Positions 10,206 through 18,738 of a stretch of DNA of 64,000 nt are shown one piece after another. The stretch comes from Winogradskyella bathintestinalis (GTDB lineage Bacteria > Bacteroidota > Bacteroidia > Flavobacteriales > Flavobacteriaceae): NCBI RefSeq assembly GCF_030407435.1, contig NZ_JASDDK010000006.1, positions 1-64,000 on the forward strand, given 5' to 3'. Every line of letters begins with the position of its first letter. The first letter of the stretch is position 1. The translations under genes and the position numbers were made by a program. The notes under the pieces are model-generated. The model searched no databases, was not told the origin of the DNA, and worked only from the letters and a program-made list of their open reading frames with translations.

Positions 10206-10397
10206 AAAAACAATTATTTGAGTTAGTCTAGCTGCAAACATCTTAATTTAATATTAAATAAGCAAACCTTTTGCTTAAAAAAACGTTAACATCAAAATAC
10301 CCTCTAAACCAATGAAGGAACCCTATTTACACCCATGCTTTTAAGCCTTAACATAATAGTGAGATGCAAAAACATTATAAGGGTTGCGTTAAAATTT

Positions 10398-10405
10398 TAA
10401 CTTTG
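10398..10405 (+). promoter_or_regulatory. Possible -7 element upstream of rnhB
   Basis: TAACTTTG matches the Bacteroidota -7 consensus and lies 16 bases before the proposed TTG start. No TTG sits at the right spacing upstream; the nearest, at 10384, leaves only 11 bases. This is therefore a partial match. Confidence 0.35.
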
Positions 10406-10421
10406 TCCAAAATTTAACATT

Positions 10422-11024
10422 TTGGCTCTAAAAACTCGGTATTCTACTTTTAATTTAGAATGTGGCACAGACGAAGCTGGTAGAGGTTGCTTAGCTGGCC
10501 CGGTTACAGCGGCCGCGGTAATCTTACCTACTTCCTTTAAATACTTGTTATTAAATGATTCCAAGCAACTTTCAGAGAAAAAACGTGCTGTATTAAAACC
10601 ATTAATTGAAAGTGAATGCATCTCTTTTGGAGTTCAACACATTTATGAATCTGAAATTGATTCCATTAACATACTCAATGCTTCAATAAAAGCAATGCAA
10701 GCTTCTATTTCTCAATTAAACCCAATACCAGAATATATTATTGTGGATGGCAACCAGTTTAAACCTTATGAGTCCACTCCTTACACCACAATAGTTAAAG
10801 GTGATGGTAAATATTTGAGTATTGCCGCCGCTTCAGTTTTGGCCAAGACTTACAGGGATGCGTATATGGCAAAAATTCATGAAGAATTTCCTATGTATAA
10901 TTGGAAACAAAATAAGGGCTACCCCACAAAAGAACATAGAGCGGCTATACAAAAATATGGTATCACCAAATACCATCGAAAATCGTTTCGATTATTGCCA
11001 GATCAATATAAATTAGAAATTTAA
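10422..11024 (+). CDS. rnhB: Ribonuclease HII
   Basis: The 200-residue enzyme removes RNA from RNA-DNA hybrids, including single misincorporated ribonucleotides. The signature GTDEAGRG places the catalytic Asp17-Glu18 near the N-terminus, followed by [15 protein letters not shown] further Asp lies in IIVDGN (Asp109), and the late block [15 protein letters not shown] is typical of the family. No ATG is available before the conserved region. The start is taken as TTG, and an upstream ATT is another possibility. The gene is transcribed away from susC and shares a 216-base gap with it. Confidence 0.93.
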   Translation: MALKTRYSTFNLECGTDEAGRGCLAGPVTAAAVILPTSFKYLLLNDSKQLSEKKRAVLKPLIESECISFGVQHIYESEIDSINILNASIKAMQASISQLNPIPEYIIVDGNQFKPYESTPYTTIVKGDGKYLSIAAASVLAKTYRDAYMAKIHEEFPMYNWKQNKGYPTKEHRAAIQKYGITKYHRKSFRLLPDQYKLEI

Positions 11025-11153
11025 ATCCTACTTCATTCTTAAAACTTGTAAGTCGTTCTGTTTCCTTTTTCATGCACTTAAAATAAAGAGGTTGAGCAAG
11101 TTTTAATTTATTATTAATTCTAAAATATGATAACAAATTATAAATTTGACATA

Positions 11154-11187
11154 TTGAAATTAATGTAGGTTTAACTTTTTATATTTG
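11154..11187 (+). promoter_or_regulatory. Promoter of the 787-residue lipoprotein gene
   Basis: A TTG (11154-11156) and TATATTTG (11180-11187) are separated by 23 bases, within the range seen for Bacteroidota promoters. The start codon follows 20 bases after the -7 element. A second possible -7 element (TAAATTTG) lies at 11141-11148. Confidence 0.55.
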
Positions 11188-11207
11188 TAATCTAAACACA
11201 GTTTTAA

Positions 11208-13571
11208 ATGAAGCGACTCGTCTTTTTATCTATTTTATTTACTATAGTACTTGCCTGTAAAAAAGACTACAATAAAACTAAACAACCCTATAAATTTATT
11301 CCCAGTAACACCAATGCTGTTATTAAGGTTAATGAAATTAATGACTTTCTAAGTAGTGTTGAAAATAATGAGATTCTATCGAACTTATATAATAAGGAGT
11401 TACAGAATGTTGCTTTAACACTAAAACATTTTAATACTACGAAGCAAGTCTATGTGGCATTTGACAACAAAAGCAACTCGGATTATATAATACTTACAGA
11501 AAAAGACAGTTCCTTATTTTTATTAAAGGATATCCCAAATCACATTTCGGAAACCTTAGAAGACTTCAATATTGTAAAAACACAATTCAACGAACAAACC
11601 ATCTATCATAAAATTATTGGAAATACATTTGCTGGATCAAATAATTTGGAACTTTTAAAGACTTTAGACGATCAAAAAGAAAACCATGAGCTTAGTAAAT
11701 TAATTGAGACTACAGATAAAAAATCGGTAGCTTCTATCCTATTCAACTCTAAATCTTCAAATTATTCGAAACTTTTATTCTCCGACCTAGTGAATAAGGA
11801 TAGTCCTAGTTTTACCACGTTAGATATTGACTATTCTGAGAAAGGTATAATTTATAACGGCATATTGTCTTTAACAGATTCCATACCCAACCATTTCGAG
11901 TCCTTTAAAAATACCGTGCCACAAAAAATCAATACTCCCGCTATTGCTCCATATAATACGAGTTCACTACTTAGTATTACCTTCGATGATTTCTTTGAAT
12001 TCAACAAAAACAATACTAACGTCAATGACAGTATTTCTATTAGTTCTCAATCTTTCTTGAAATTTTCGAATGAAATTGCGCTTATTAACGATGCTCTCAT
12101 TCTTCATTCTTTAGATACCAATTTAATTTTAGAATCCATTGAAGATAAATCGCATTCGGAAACTTTTAGAGATATAGACATCTATGAGTTTGGTGATCCA
12201 AGGTTTTTTAATTCAATTTTAAAACCATTTATCAGTTTTGAAAATGCCACATATTTTTCAATTTATAATAACTTTATAGTTTTTGCTGAATCTGAAGACA
12301 CCCTAAAATCCATATTAACAGAGGCTTTAAATAATAATACTTTAGCCAATGCAGATGCTTTTAAAAATATTAATGAAAATTTAAGTGATGAAGCTTCTTT
12401 GTTTATCTTTAAAAATTCGGAGGGTATATCTGAAATATTTGGAAAAAACATGACAGGTTATAATGCTAATGCTGTTCAGTTTATACATGAAGATAATTAC
12501 ACACACATCAATGGTGTGATTGAGAAATTTAAAAAGAAAGCCGCTACAAATTCTGTAACCGAAACATTTGCCACTTCATTAGAAGCTACTATTTTATCGG
12601 CACCTCAAACTGTAAAAAATCATATAACTCAAGCGCACGATATAGCAGTTCAAGATGTCAATAATAAACTATATCTTATTTCAAGCGCTGGCAACATTCT
12701 TTGGACAAAACAACTACAAGGAAAAATTTTAGGGCAAATTGAGCAGATTGACATGTACAAAAACGGCCGATTACAATTGGCTTTCACAACCCCGAATCGT
12801 CTGTATGTGTTAGACCGCAATGGCAAAGATGTTTCTCCATTTCCATTAAAATTTAACGATGCTATTACACAACCACTTGCTGTTTTCGATTACGACAATC
12901 GAAAAGATTATAGATTGCTAGTCACACAAAGTAAAAACCTATTAATGTATAATGATAGAGGTCAGTCCGTCAGTGGTTTTGATTACAAAAATACCGAATC
13001 GGAAATTAGCTCGCAACCCAATCATTATAGAGTTAGCAATAAAGATTATATCGTTTTTAAGGCAGGCGAGAATCTCCAAATTTTAAACCGACAAGGTAAT
13101 ATTAGAATTAATGTGAAGGATAAAATTCGTTTTTCAGATAATAATGTTTATTTGTACAAGAATAAATTCACAACCACCAACACTCTCGGTCAGCTCGTTC
13201 AAGTAGATACAAAAGGCCGCATAAACACTACAGATCTAAATCTCACCGATAAACATCAAATTACCACCACTAGTAAAACTTTGGTTTCCTTACGAGAAAA
13301 TCGATTAATTATTAAATCGAGAACCATTGATTTAGATTACGGTGATTATACAGCACCAAGAATTTTTTATTTGAATGATAAAATATATGTCTCTACTACA
13401 GATTTACAATCTAAAAAAGTATATCTATTTGATAGTCAAGCGAAATCAATTCCAAATTTTCCTGTTTTTGGTACAGCTAGTGCGACGTTAGAAAAATTAG
13501 ATGGGGAACGAGGTTTAGAACTTGTTACACAAAGTGATGACAAAACAATTGTAGTTTATAAGTTACACTAA
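11208..13571 (+). CDS. Conserved lipoprotein with C-terminal beta-propeller-like repeats
   Basis: The 787-residue protein starts with a lipoprotein signal (VLACKK, Cys at 17). Residues 30-430 form a region of unknown fold with repeated 'SVENNEIL' and 'LYIYNNF'-like strands, distantly reminiscent of DUF3352 proteins. Residues of about 470-787 show repeated short strands of the type LYLISSAGNILWTKQL, LYVLDRNGKDV and VYLFDSQAK, as in PQQ/WD-like propellers. It sits directly after rnhB, an arrangement I believe is common in Flavobacteriaceae. It probably lies in the periplasm or outer membrane. I do not recognise a function, and no catalytic residues stand out. Confidence 0.7.
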   Translation: MKRLVFLSILFTIVLACKKDYNKTKQPYKFIPSNTNAVIKVNEINDFLSSVENNEILSNLYNKELQNVALTLKHFNTTKQVYVAFDNKSNSDYIILTEKDSSLFLLKDIPNHISETLEDFNIVKTQFNEQTIYHKIIGNTFAGSNNLELLKTLDDQKENHELSKLIETTDKKSVASILFNSKSSNYSKLLFSDLVNKDSPSFTTLDIDYSEKGIIYNGILSLTDSIPNHFESFKNTVPQKINTPAIAPYNTSSLLSITFDDFFEFNKNNTNVNDSISISSQSFLKFSNEIALINDALILHSLDTNLILESIEDKSHSETFRDIDIYEFGDPRFFNSILKPFISFENATYFSIYNNFIVFAESEDTLKSILTEALNNNTLANADAFKNINENLSDEASLFIFKNSEGISEIFGKNMTGYNANAVQFIHEDNYTHINGVIEKFKKKAATNSVTETFATSLEATILSAPQTVKNHITQAHDIAVQDVNNKLYLISSAGNILWTKQLQGKILGQIEQIDMYKNGRLQLAFTTPNRLYVLDRNGKDVSPFPLKFNDAITQPLAVFDYDNRKDYRLLVTQSKNLLMYNDRGQSVSGFDYKNTESEISSQPNHYRVSNKDYIVFKAGENLQILNRQGNIRINVKDKIRFSDNNVYLYKNKFTTTNTLGQLVQVDTKGRINTTDLNLTDKHQITTTSKTLVSLRENRLIIKSRTIDLDYGDYTAPRIFYLNDKIYVSTTDLQSKKVYLFDSQAKSIPNFPVFGTASATLEKLDGERGLELVTQSDDKTIVVYKLH

Positions 13572-13805
13572 CCACACGTTAACCGTCAACATTGAAGCGA
13601 ATTCATTTGTCTATTTTTTTGCGTTTACAATCCCCACTGGTAAGACCATACAATTAATTCGTAATCTCATTTTCTTTAAAATAGCAAAATTTAAGCGATG
13701 CTCTTCAAACCTTAAATGATATAGATCTCTAACCATTTTTACTATTCATTTTTTAATTCCAATAGTTATTCTTAAATTTAGAGTGCTATTAATCAATTAT
13801 TTAAG

Positions 13806-15359
13806 ATGAGACATCAACGCATTTCACCTCCAACAATCCTTACATTTTGTTTTTTATTTATTGTTCAATTTGCTATTGAGGCACAGACAAAAAAAATAAA
13901 GCGTCCAAAGAGCAAAGTTGGAATTTCTAGTGTGGATAATTTTGTACAGACCTCCTTTAATCTTTATGACAAAGTCTATAAATATGATGGCTATGCTGCA
14001 ACTGAAACTCCGTTAGAAGACGAAGATCTTGATGTATTAGAAGAAGCTTTAGAAGAAGTAAGATTACTAAGCGAAAGTGCTCCAGACATTTTAAATGATA
14101 TGGATGGAGCTGGCATGATAAAACAAGGGAAAGCGACCCTACAAATTAATCGTGCTAAAAATGCGCTTAAATACAGCATTAAAACGGCCAAGGAATTGCT
14201 GCTAGGCGAAAAAAATAAAAATCCTAATACTGATACCACTACAGAAATACCTGAAGAATTAGATTATGAAAAGGATGACAGCACTATAAATTCGGAAAAT
14301 GATATTACAACTATCGATGAACCAAACGATGTATCTAGCGGTCTTGAGGTTTATAGCAAATATGATTTTGTTCCTGGGGATAAAACTTTATTCTTCGATG
14401 ATTTTTCCCAAGCTTTTGTTGGTGATTTACCTAGTAGATGGAATACAAACGGCTCTGGCGCTATCGTTAATTTTAATAAAGTTGAAGGCAATTGGTTTGA
14501 ACTAAAAACAGGTTACCGTTTGTATATCATTCCAGATCTAGCAGATCTTCCAGAAAATTATAGTATTGAGTTCGATATTCTTTCGTCAGGTATTTCTAAA
14601 AAAACCCCTGCTGGAGCTCGTCTATTTGTAATTTTAAGCGATACTGATGCTTTTAACGATGGAAAATCACATTACGCCTCAGTTTCAATTCCTTTCGGAC
14701 AAAATGCTCCATATGCCATAAACACTTTTAACTTCTTTAACGGCAAAAGCGGTTCAATTAAAACGTCTCTAGCTGCCGATATTAGAGACGATGTAAAAAA
14801 CCAATCACACATCGCTATCTCAGTAACCAAAAAGCGCTATCGATTATGGATAAACGAAGTAAAGTATATAGACGTTCCCAGGTTCATCGAAGAATTAGAC
14901 GTTCTAAATTTTATAAAATTTCATGCGAGTGGTCTAAGAGATGGTGAAGATCGTATTTTTATTAAAAATCTTAAAGTCGCTGAAGGCGGAGTAGATTTAA
15001 GGCGTAAATTACTTACCGAAGGTAGGGTTTCAACAAATGGCATTTTATTCGATTCTGGCGCTTCAAACATTCAACCACAATCTCTTGGTATTGTTCGCCA
15101 GATTTCACAAGTATTACAACGCGACCAAAACATAAAACTCAACATCATTGGACATACAGATGCTGATGGTTCTGAGGACTCTAATTTAAAACTTTCTCAA
15201 GCTCGAGCTAATGCTGTAAAAGACGCATTGGTCAGTTTATATCAAATTTCCGCCAACCGGTTAACAACAGACGGAAAAGGAGAAACTCAACCTATTGGCG
15301 ATAATGCTACTGTTAATGGGAAATCTCAAAACAGACGTGTTGAATTTGTAAAACTTTAA
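13806..15359 (+). CDS. OmpA-family outer-membrane/peptidoglycan-linking protein
   Basis: The 517-residue protein has an N-terminal signal peptide ending near IEAQ and an acidic linker at about 120-180. A central region of beta-strands (LFFDDFSQAFVGDLPSRWN onward, about 190-395) resembles a LamG/concanavalin-like sandwich. The C-terminal OmpA domain spans about 405-517. In it, FDSGASNIQP, IIGHTDADGSE, LSQARANAVKDAL and NRRVEFVKL are the usual peptidoglycan-binding signatures, including the conserved Asp and Arg that hold diaminopimelate. It likely tethers the outer membrane to the cell wall. The central domain may bind carbohydrate, which is inference. Confidence 0.85.
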   Translation: MRHQRISPPTILTFCFLFIVQFAIEAQTKKIKRPKSKVGISSVDNFVQTSFNLYDKVYKYDGYAATETPLEDEDLDVLEEALEEVRLLSESAPDILNDMDGAGMIKQGKATLQINRAKNALKYSIKTAKELLLGEKNKNPNTDTTTEIPEELDYEKDDSTINSENDITTIDEPNDVSSGLEVYSKYDFVPGDKTLFFDDFSQAFVGDLPSRWNTNGSGAIVNFNKVEGNWFELKTGYRLYIIPDLADLPENYSIEFDILSSGISKKTPAGARLFVILSDTDAFNDGKSHYASVSIPFGQNAPYAINTFNFFNGKSGSIKTSLAADIRDDVKNQSHIAISVTKKRYRLWINEVKYIDVPRFIEELDVLNFIKFHASGLRDGEDRIFIKNLKVAEGGVDLRRKLLTEGRVSTNGILFDSGASNIQPQSLGIVRQISQVLQRDQNIKLNIIGHTDADGSEDSNLKLSQARANAVKDALVSLYQISANRLTTDGKGETQPIGDNATVNGKSQNRRVEFVKL

Positions 15360-15481
15360 TCATTATCTAATTTAATTCATTGGGTTGGAAAGCGTCAAAA
15401 TAATATTGACGTTTTCTAAGTTTTAACGGTTGTGTTTTGTAGTATTGCAACTCATATTTTATACAAACCAAAAACACCGAT

Positions 15482-15502
15482 ATTGTCCTCCTTAAGGACA
15501 AT
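15482..15502 (+). other. Hairpin just upstream of the nucleoid-associated protein gene
   Basis: ATTGTCCT and AGGACAAT form an 8-bp stem around a five-base loop, ending nine bases before the start codon. It has a weak T-tract, so it could be a terminator for the OmpA-family gene or a 5' mRNA structure. Function is unproven. Confidence 0.45.
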
Positions 15503-15511
15503 TTAAAAAGT

Positions 15512-16561
15512 ATGATAAAACGACAAAAAGCCTCAATTAAGAGTTGTATAATCCACAAAGTTGGTAACAAATTTAATGGCACAAAAAATGCATTTTCTGA
15601 TGCTATAGTGCATTTTGATGAAGCTACCTACAGCTTAATGCTTCCTTATCTTTTAAGACCATTTGTAAACGTCGCAGAAAGTTATCGATTCCATCATCAC
15701 AGCGATGTTGGTCTCAATGAGATTAACAGTTACAGCGAACAACTTTTTAAAGATGACGCGGATTTTGTGGAGGTATCTAAACACATTGTCACCCACTTAT
15801 TTGAGCAAAGCAATTCGGCTCAAATTAAAACTGGGGATGTGCTCATTTGTCATTTTGAAAACATCCAATACGAAGACTATTTTACAGACGCTATTGGCAT
15901 CTTTAAAATTGAAAATAAAACAGAATTTTTTCAGACCTATTTAGAAGATAATAACTACGATATTTTAGTTCAAAAAGGTATCCAAGCTAAGAAGGTAGAT
16001 AAAGGTTGTTTAATTTTGAATACATCTGATATGGAAGGCAAAATTGCGTTTAGCGTGGATAACAACACTTACGACACGCAATATTGGATAAAAAGTTTTT
16101 TGAATATTAAATACCCTGACGACAGCAACCAGCACACAAAAAACTGTATTGAGTTGTGTAGAGAATTTTCTAAAGAAGTTTTGCAACCCAACTTTGGAGG
16201 ACAAGAGCAAAGTAATTTTTTAGCAAAAACCGTTGATTTTTTTAAAGAAAATGAAATTGTAAATATCGACACGTTCAAAGAAGAAGTATTTGAGGAAGAA
16301 GACAAAATTCAACTCTTTGAAGATTACAAAAAAACGTATGAAACAGACAATAAAGTTCTGATTAGAAATCAGTTTGATGTTTCTGAAGTTGCCTTAAAAA
16401 AACAAAAGCAAAAAATTAAAACCGAAATTAAATTAGATACCAATATTCAGATTAAACTAGATGTTGATGCGCCAGATGCTTCCGCAGAATACCTAGAACG
16501 TGGTTATGATGAAGAAAAGAAAATGCACTTCTATAAAGTGTTTTTTAATGATGAAGCTTAA
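15512..16561 (+). CDS. Nucleoid-associated protein, NdpA/YejK family
   Basis: The 349-residue protein begins with a basic segment followed by IIHKVGNK, a recognisable start for this family (PF04245). It has the usual alternating alpha/beta body, including ILNTSDMEGKIAF and FFKENEIVNIDTFKEEVF. The C-terminal part has a run of Lys-rich residues (ALKKQKQKIKTEIKLD). Members bind the nucleoid, but their role outside Escherichia coli is poorly known. No partner is evident: the gene converges with lipB, and only one base separates the two stop codons. Confidence 0.85.
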   Translation: MIKRQKASIKSCIIHKVGNKFNGTKNAFSDAIVHFDEATYSLMLPYLLRPFVNVAESYRFHHHSDVGLNEINSYSEQLFKDDADFVEVSKHIVTHLFEQSNSAQIKTGDVLICHFENIQYEDYFTDAIGIFKIENKTEFFQTYLEDNNYDILVQKGIQAKKVDKGCLILNTSDMEGKIAFSVDNNTYDTQYWIKSFLNIKYPDDSNQHTKNCIELCREFSKEVLQPNFGGQEQSNFLAKTVDFFKENEIVNIDTFKEEVFEEEDKIQLFEDYKKTYETDNKVLIRNQFDVSEVALKKQKQKIKTEIKLDTNIQIKLDVDAPDASAEYLERGYDEEKKMHFYKVFFNDEA

Positions 16562-16562
16562 G

Positions 16563-17273
16563 TTAACTCACAGTAGTGAATGTTGAATCAAAAAGCACAC
16601 TAAAATGTTTTAAAATCTTTTGCTTTACTTCAGTTTCATCCACTGTATCTATACCTAATTCATTATTTAGTGTTGTAACGGCCTTTCCTCGAATACCACA
16701 GGGAATAATATTATCGAAATAACCTAAATCGGCATTTATATTTAAGGCGAATCCATGCATAGTAACCCAACGGCTTGCTCGCACTCCCAAAGCACAAATT
16801 TTACGTGCAAATGGAGTACCAACATCTAACCACACACCTGTTTCACCAGGACTACGTTCTGATTTTAACCCATACTCCGCTAGTGTGAGAATAATAACTT
16901 CTTCTAGAAAACGCAAGTATTTATGTATGTCTGTAAAGAAATTATCTAAATCTAGAATCGGGTAACCTACAATTTGGCCAGGACCATGATAGGTAATATC
17001 ACCTCCTCGATTTATTTTATAAAAAGTCGCTCCTTTTTCTTCGAGTTGTTCCGCTGTAAGTAATAAATTAGATAAGTCACCACTCTTGCCCAAAGTATAC
17101 ACATGTGGATGTTCTACAAAAAGAAAATGATTAGCCGTTTCTAAACCAGCATCCTCTCTTCTATTCTTGATTTTTGTATCGAGAATGGCTTTAAAAAGCG
17201 TTTCTTGATAATCCCAAGTATCCTTAAAATCTTTTGCTCCTAAATCTTGTAGCTGTATTGTTTTATTCACCAT
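16563..17273 (-). CDS. lipB: Octanoyltransferase LipB
   Basis: The 236-residue enzyme moves octanoate from acyl carrier protein to the lipoyl domains of 2-oxoacid dehydrogenases and the glycine cleavage H protein. The signature RGGDITYHGPGQIVGYP is intact. Catalytic Lys158 (in RKICALG) and Cys192 (in IIPCGI) are both present, with the 34-residue spacing seen in the family. The start codon directly abuts the stop codon of the upstream lipoprotein gene, so the two are co-transcribed. LipA is not in the window. The E2 lipoyl protein near the right end would be one of its substrates. Confidence 0.95.
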   Translation of the reverse strand: MVNKTIQLQDLGAKDFKDTWDYQETLFKAILDTKIKNRREDAGLETANHFLFVEHPHVYTLGKSGDLSNLLLTAEQLEEKGATFYKINRGGDITYHGPGQIVGYPILDLDNFFTDIHKYLRFLEEVIILTLAEYGLKSERSPGETGVWLDVGTPFARKICALGVRASRWVTMHGFALNINADLGYFDNIIPCGIRGKAVTTLNNELGIDTVDETEVKQKILKHFSVLFDSTFTTVS

Positions 17274-18083
17274 TTAATCTTCTAAAACCACATTTAAATT
17301 CATTGACGACGCATCTTTTTTAAGTGTGTTCCATGGTACTTTGTAGGTCACCGTTTTTCCGTCTTTAGAAATCACTGCATTCTCTTTAGAAACTGACTTC
17401 ACCTTGTTTTTAAATTTATAAATTAAGGTGTAATTAGATTTAGAGAATAATTTTTCGAACTGCATTTCAAATTGTTTGGCATAATCATTATCATCATCTT
17501 CTGCAATCTCTTCATCGAGATCATTTTCAATATCCTCTGTTTGCTCTGCAACTGCATTAGGCATAACACGTGAAAATGTATTATTTTCAAAGGCATACAC
17601 AACCTTATCAATTTTAGTAAGTTCATTTAATTGCTCTTCAGGAGCTTTTGCGTCTTTATTACCAATATCCTTAGCAATATTCATAGCATCATCTACCTGT
17701 TCATTTATGTTTTCTAAATCAGAGAAATTAAAGAAAAATTTTTTCATATTAAAATCGAAGGTACTCGTTTCTTCATCCATGCGAACTTTCAATACCATTC
17801 CCTTCAGCTTCTCTAATCGATCGCGTTCTGCTTCTGAGAGTGCAGCAATACTATCCTTATAATTTTCAAATAATTCATTAAAAACTATCGTTGTATCCAC
17901 TTTTTCTTTTCTAGGTCTGTCTTGAGTATTCGGTCTAGTTTCATTTGCATATTTTAGCATAGGGCTTAAATCAAATGACGTCATATACTCTCCGCTCATA
18001 TCCTTATTAAATACAATTGATTCTGTAACATTACAGCTTACTAGAAGACAAAAAAGCCCACCTATTAAAATCAGTTTCCTCAT
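17274..18083 (-). CDS. Lipoprotein of unknown function upstream of lipB
   Basis: The 269-residue protein has a lipobox ending LLVSC and is acidic, with a long helical middle containing a very acidic stretch (residues of about 190-210). It ends in a beta-rich part. I do not recognise the family. A longer frame begins with TTG eight codons upstream, but that codon overlaps a promoter -7 element, so the ATG giving MRKLILIGG is preferred. The gene is tightly coupled to lipB with no gap. It is probably anchored in the outer or inner membrane facing the periplasm. Confidence 0.75.
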   Translation of the reverse strand: MRKLILIGGLFCLLVSCNVTESIVFNKDMSGEYMTSFDLSPMLKYANETRPNTQDRPRKEKVDTTIVFNELFENYKDSIAALSEAERDRLEKLKGMVLKVRMDEETSTFDFNMKKFFFNFSDLENINEQVDDAMNIAKDIGNKDAKAPEEQLNELTKIDKVVYAFENNTFSRVMPNAVAEQTEDIENDLDEEIAEDDDNDYAKQFEMQFEKLFSKSNYTLIYKFKNKVKSVSKENAVISKDGKTVTYKVPWNTLKKDASSMNLNVVLED

Positions 18084-18106
18084 TAGGTAAAATATTGATT
18101 GAAGCA

Positions 18107-18114
18107 CAAAGGTA
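18107..18114 (-). promoter_or_regulatory. -7 promoter element of the lipoprotein-lipB operon
   Basis: Read on the minus strand this is TACCTTTG, a match to TAnnTTTG, 23 bases before the chosen ATG. It overlaps the alternative upstream TTG start and so helps to decide the start. No clear TTG was found at the -33 position. Confidence 0.5.
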
Positions 18115-18120
18115 AGACTT

Positions 18121-18279
18121 TTATCGTTCAGGATTATTCAATATTACCAACGCGGCAATCACGCCTGGCACCCAGCCACAGAGCCATAATAAAAAAGTAA
18201 TTAGAATTGAGCCACAACCTTTATCTAAAACAGCTAAAGGTGGACAAATAATAGAAAGAATAACCCGCCAGATACTCAT
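18121..18279 (-). CDS. YqaE/Pmp3 family small membrane protein
   Basis: This 52-residue gene encodes a protein starting MSIWRVILSIICPPLAVL and continuing through DKGCGS to a second hydrophobic helix with LLWLCGWVPGVIAA, ending NNPER. The two helices joined by a short Gly-Cys loop, the ICPPLAV motif and the WxPG block before the second half of helix 2 are the hallmarks of the Pmp3 (UPF0057) family. Such proteins sit in the cytoplasmic membrane and are linked to membrane potential and salt or cold stress in yeast and plants. The gene is at the expected full length and lies just upstream of the lipoprotein-lipB pair on the same strand. Confidence 0.9.
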   Translation of the reverse strand: MSIWRVILSIICPPLAVLDKGCGSILITFLLWLCGWVPGVIAALVILNNPER

Positions 18280-18687
18280 AATACATGTCTTGATTTGATG
18301 TAATTATATGACGTTAACACACACTAAATGTTACATTAATTTTATTCTATGAAAAGAAATTTATTAAAAATCCAAGTAATATTCCTAATCATAAATTATA
18401 GAAGATACTATTTTTTCGCATTTCTTGCTGAGCGTATCAAAATTCTTTCCATCATTTTAATTATTCCTTCAGTTTGAAAAAATCACCAATCTAAATTCGT
18501 GGGTTGTAAAATATAAACATTAAATTATTTTCAAAAACATAATATCAGCGCCAACTAAGTACATGAGTCTTAAAGCAGCAGTAGTACGAAAGAAAGATTG
18601 AAAAAATATCTAAAAACCTAATAGATAAATCCTAAAATTAACGGATGGAGGTAAAAATTAATGCGTTAAAATCAATACAAAAAGGTG
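18280..18687. other. Intergenic spacer between the YqaE and lysS genes
   Basis: This divergent gap of about 400 bases separates the minus-strand YqaE gene and plus-strand lysS. The longest ATG frames are about a dozen codons. I see no hairpin, riboswitch-like structure or tRNA, and lysS has no recognisable T-box. Confidence 0.4.
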
Positions 18688-18718
18688 TTCGCTAATATTC
18701 TGAAATAATGTAATTTTG
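18688..18718 (+). promoter_or_regulatory. Likely lysS promoter
   Basis: TAATTTTG (18711-18718) matches the -7 consensus 20 bases before the lysS ATG. A TTC at 18688-18690, one base off TTG, lies 20 bases upstream. Confidence 0.5.
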
Positions 18719-18738
18719 CAAATCTAAAATTAATTAGA

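Noticed and set aside
9915-10221. Plus-strand frames opposite the start of susC
   Set aside because: They lie antisense to a clearly coding, conserved region and have no family likeness.
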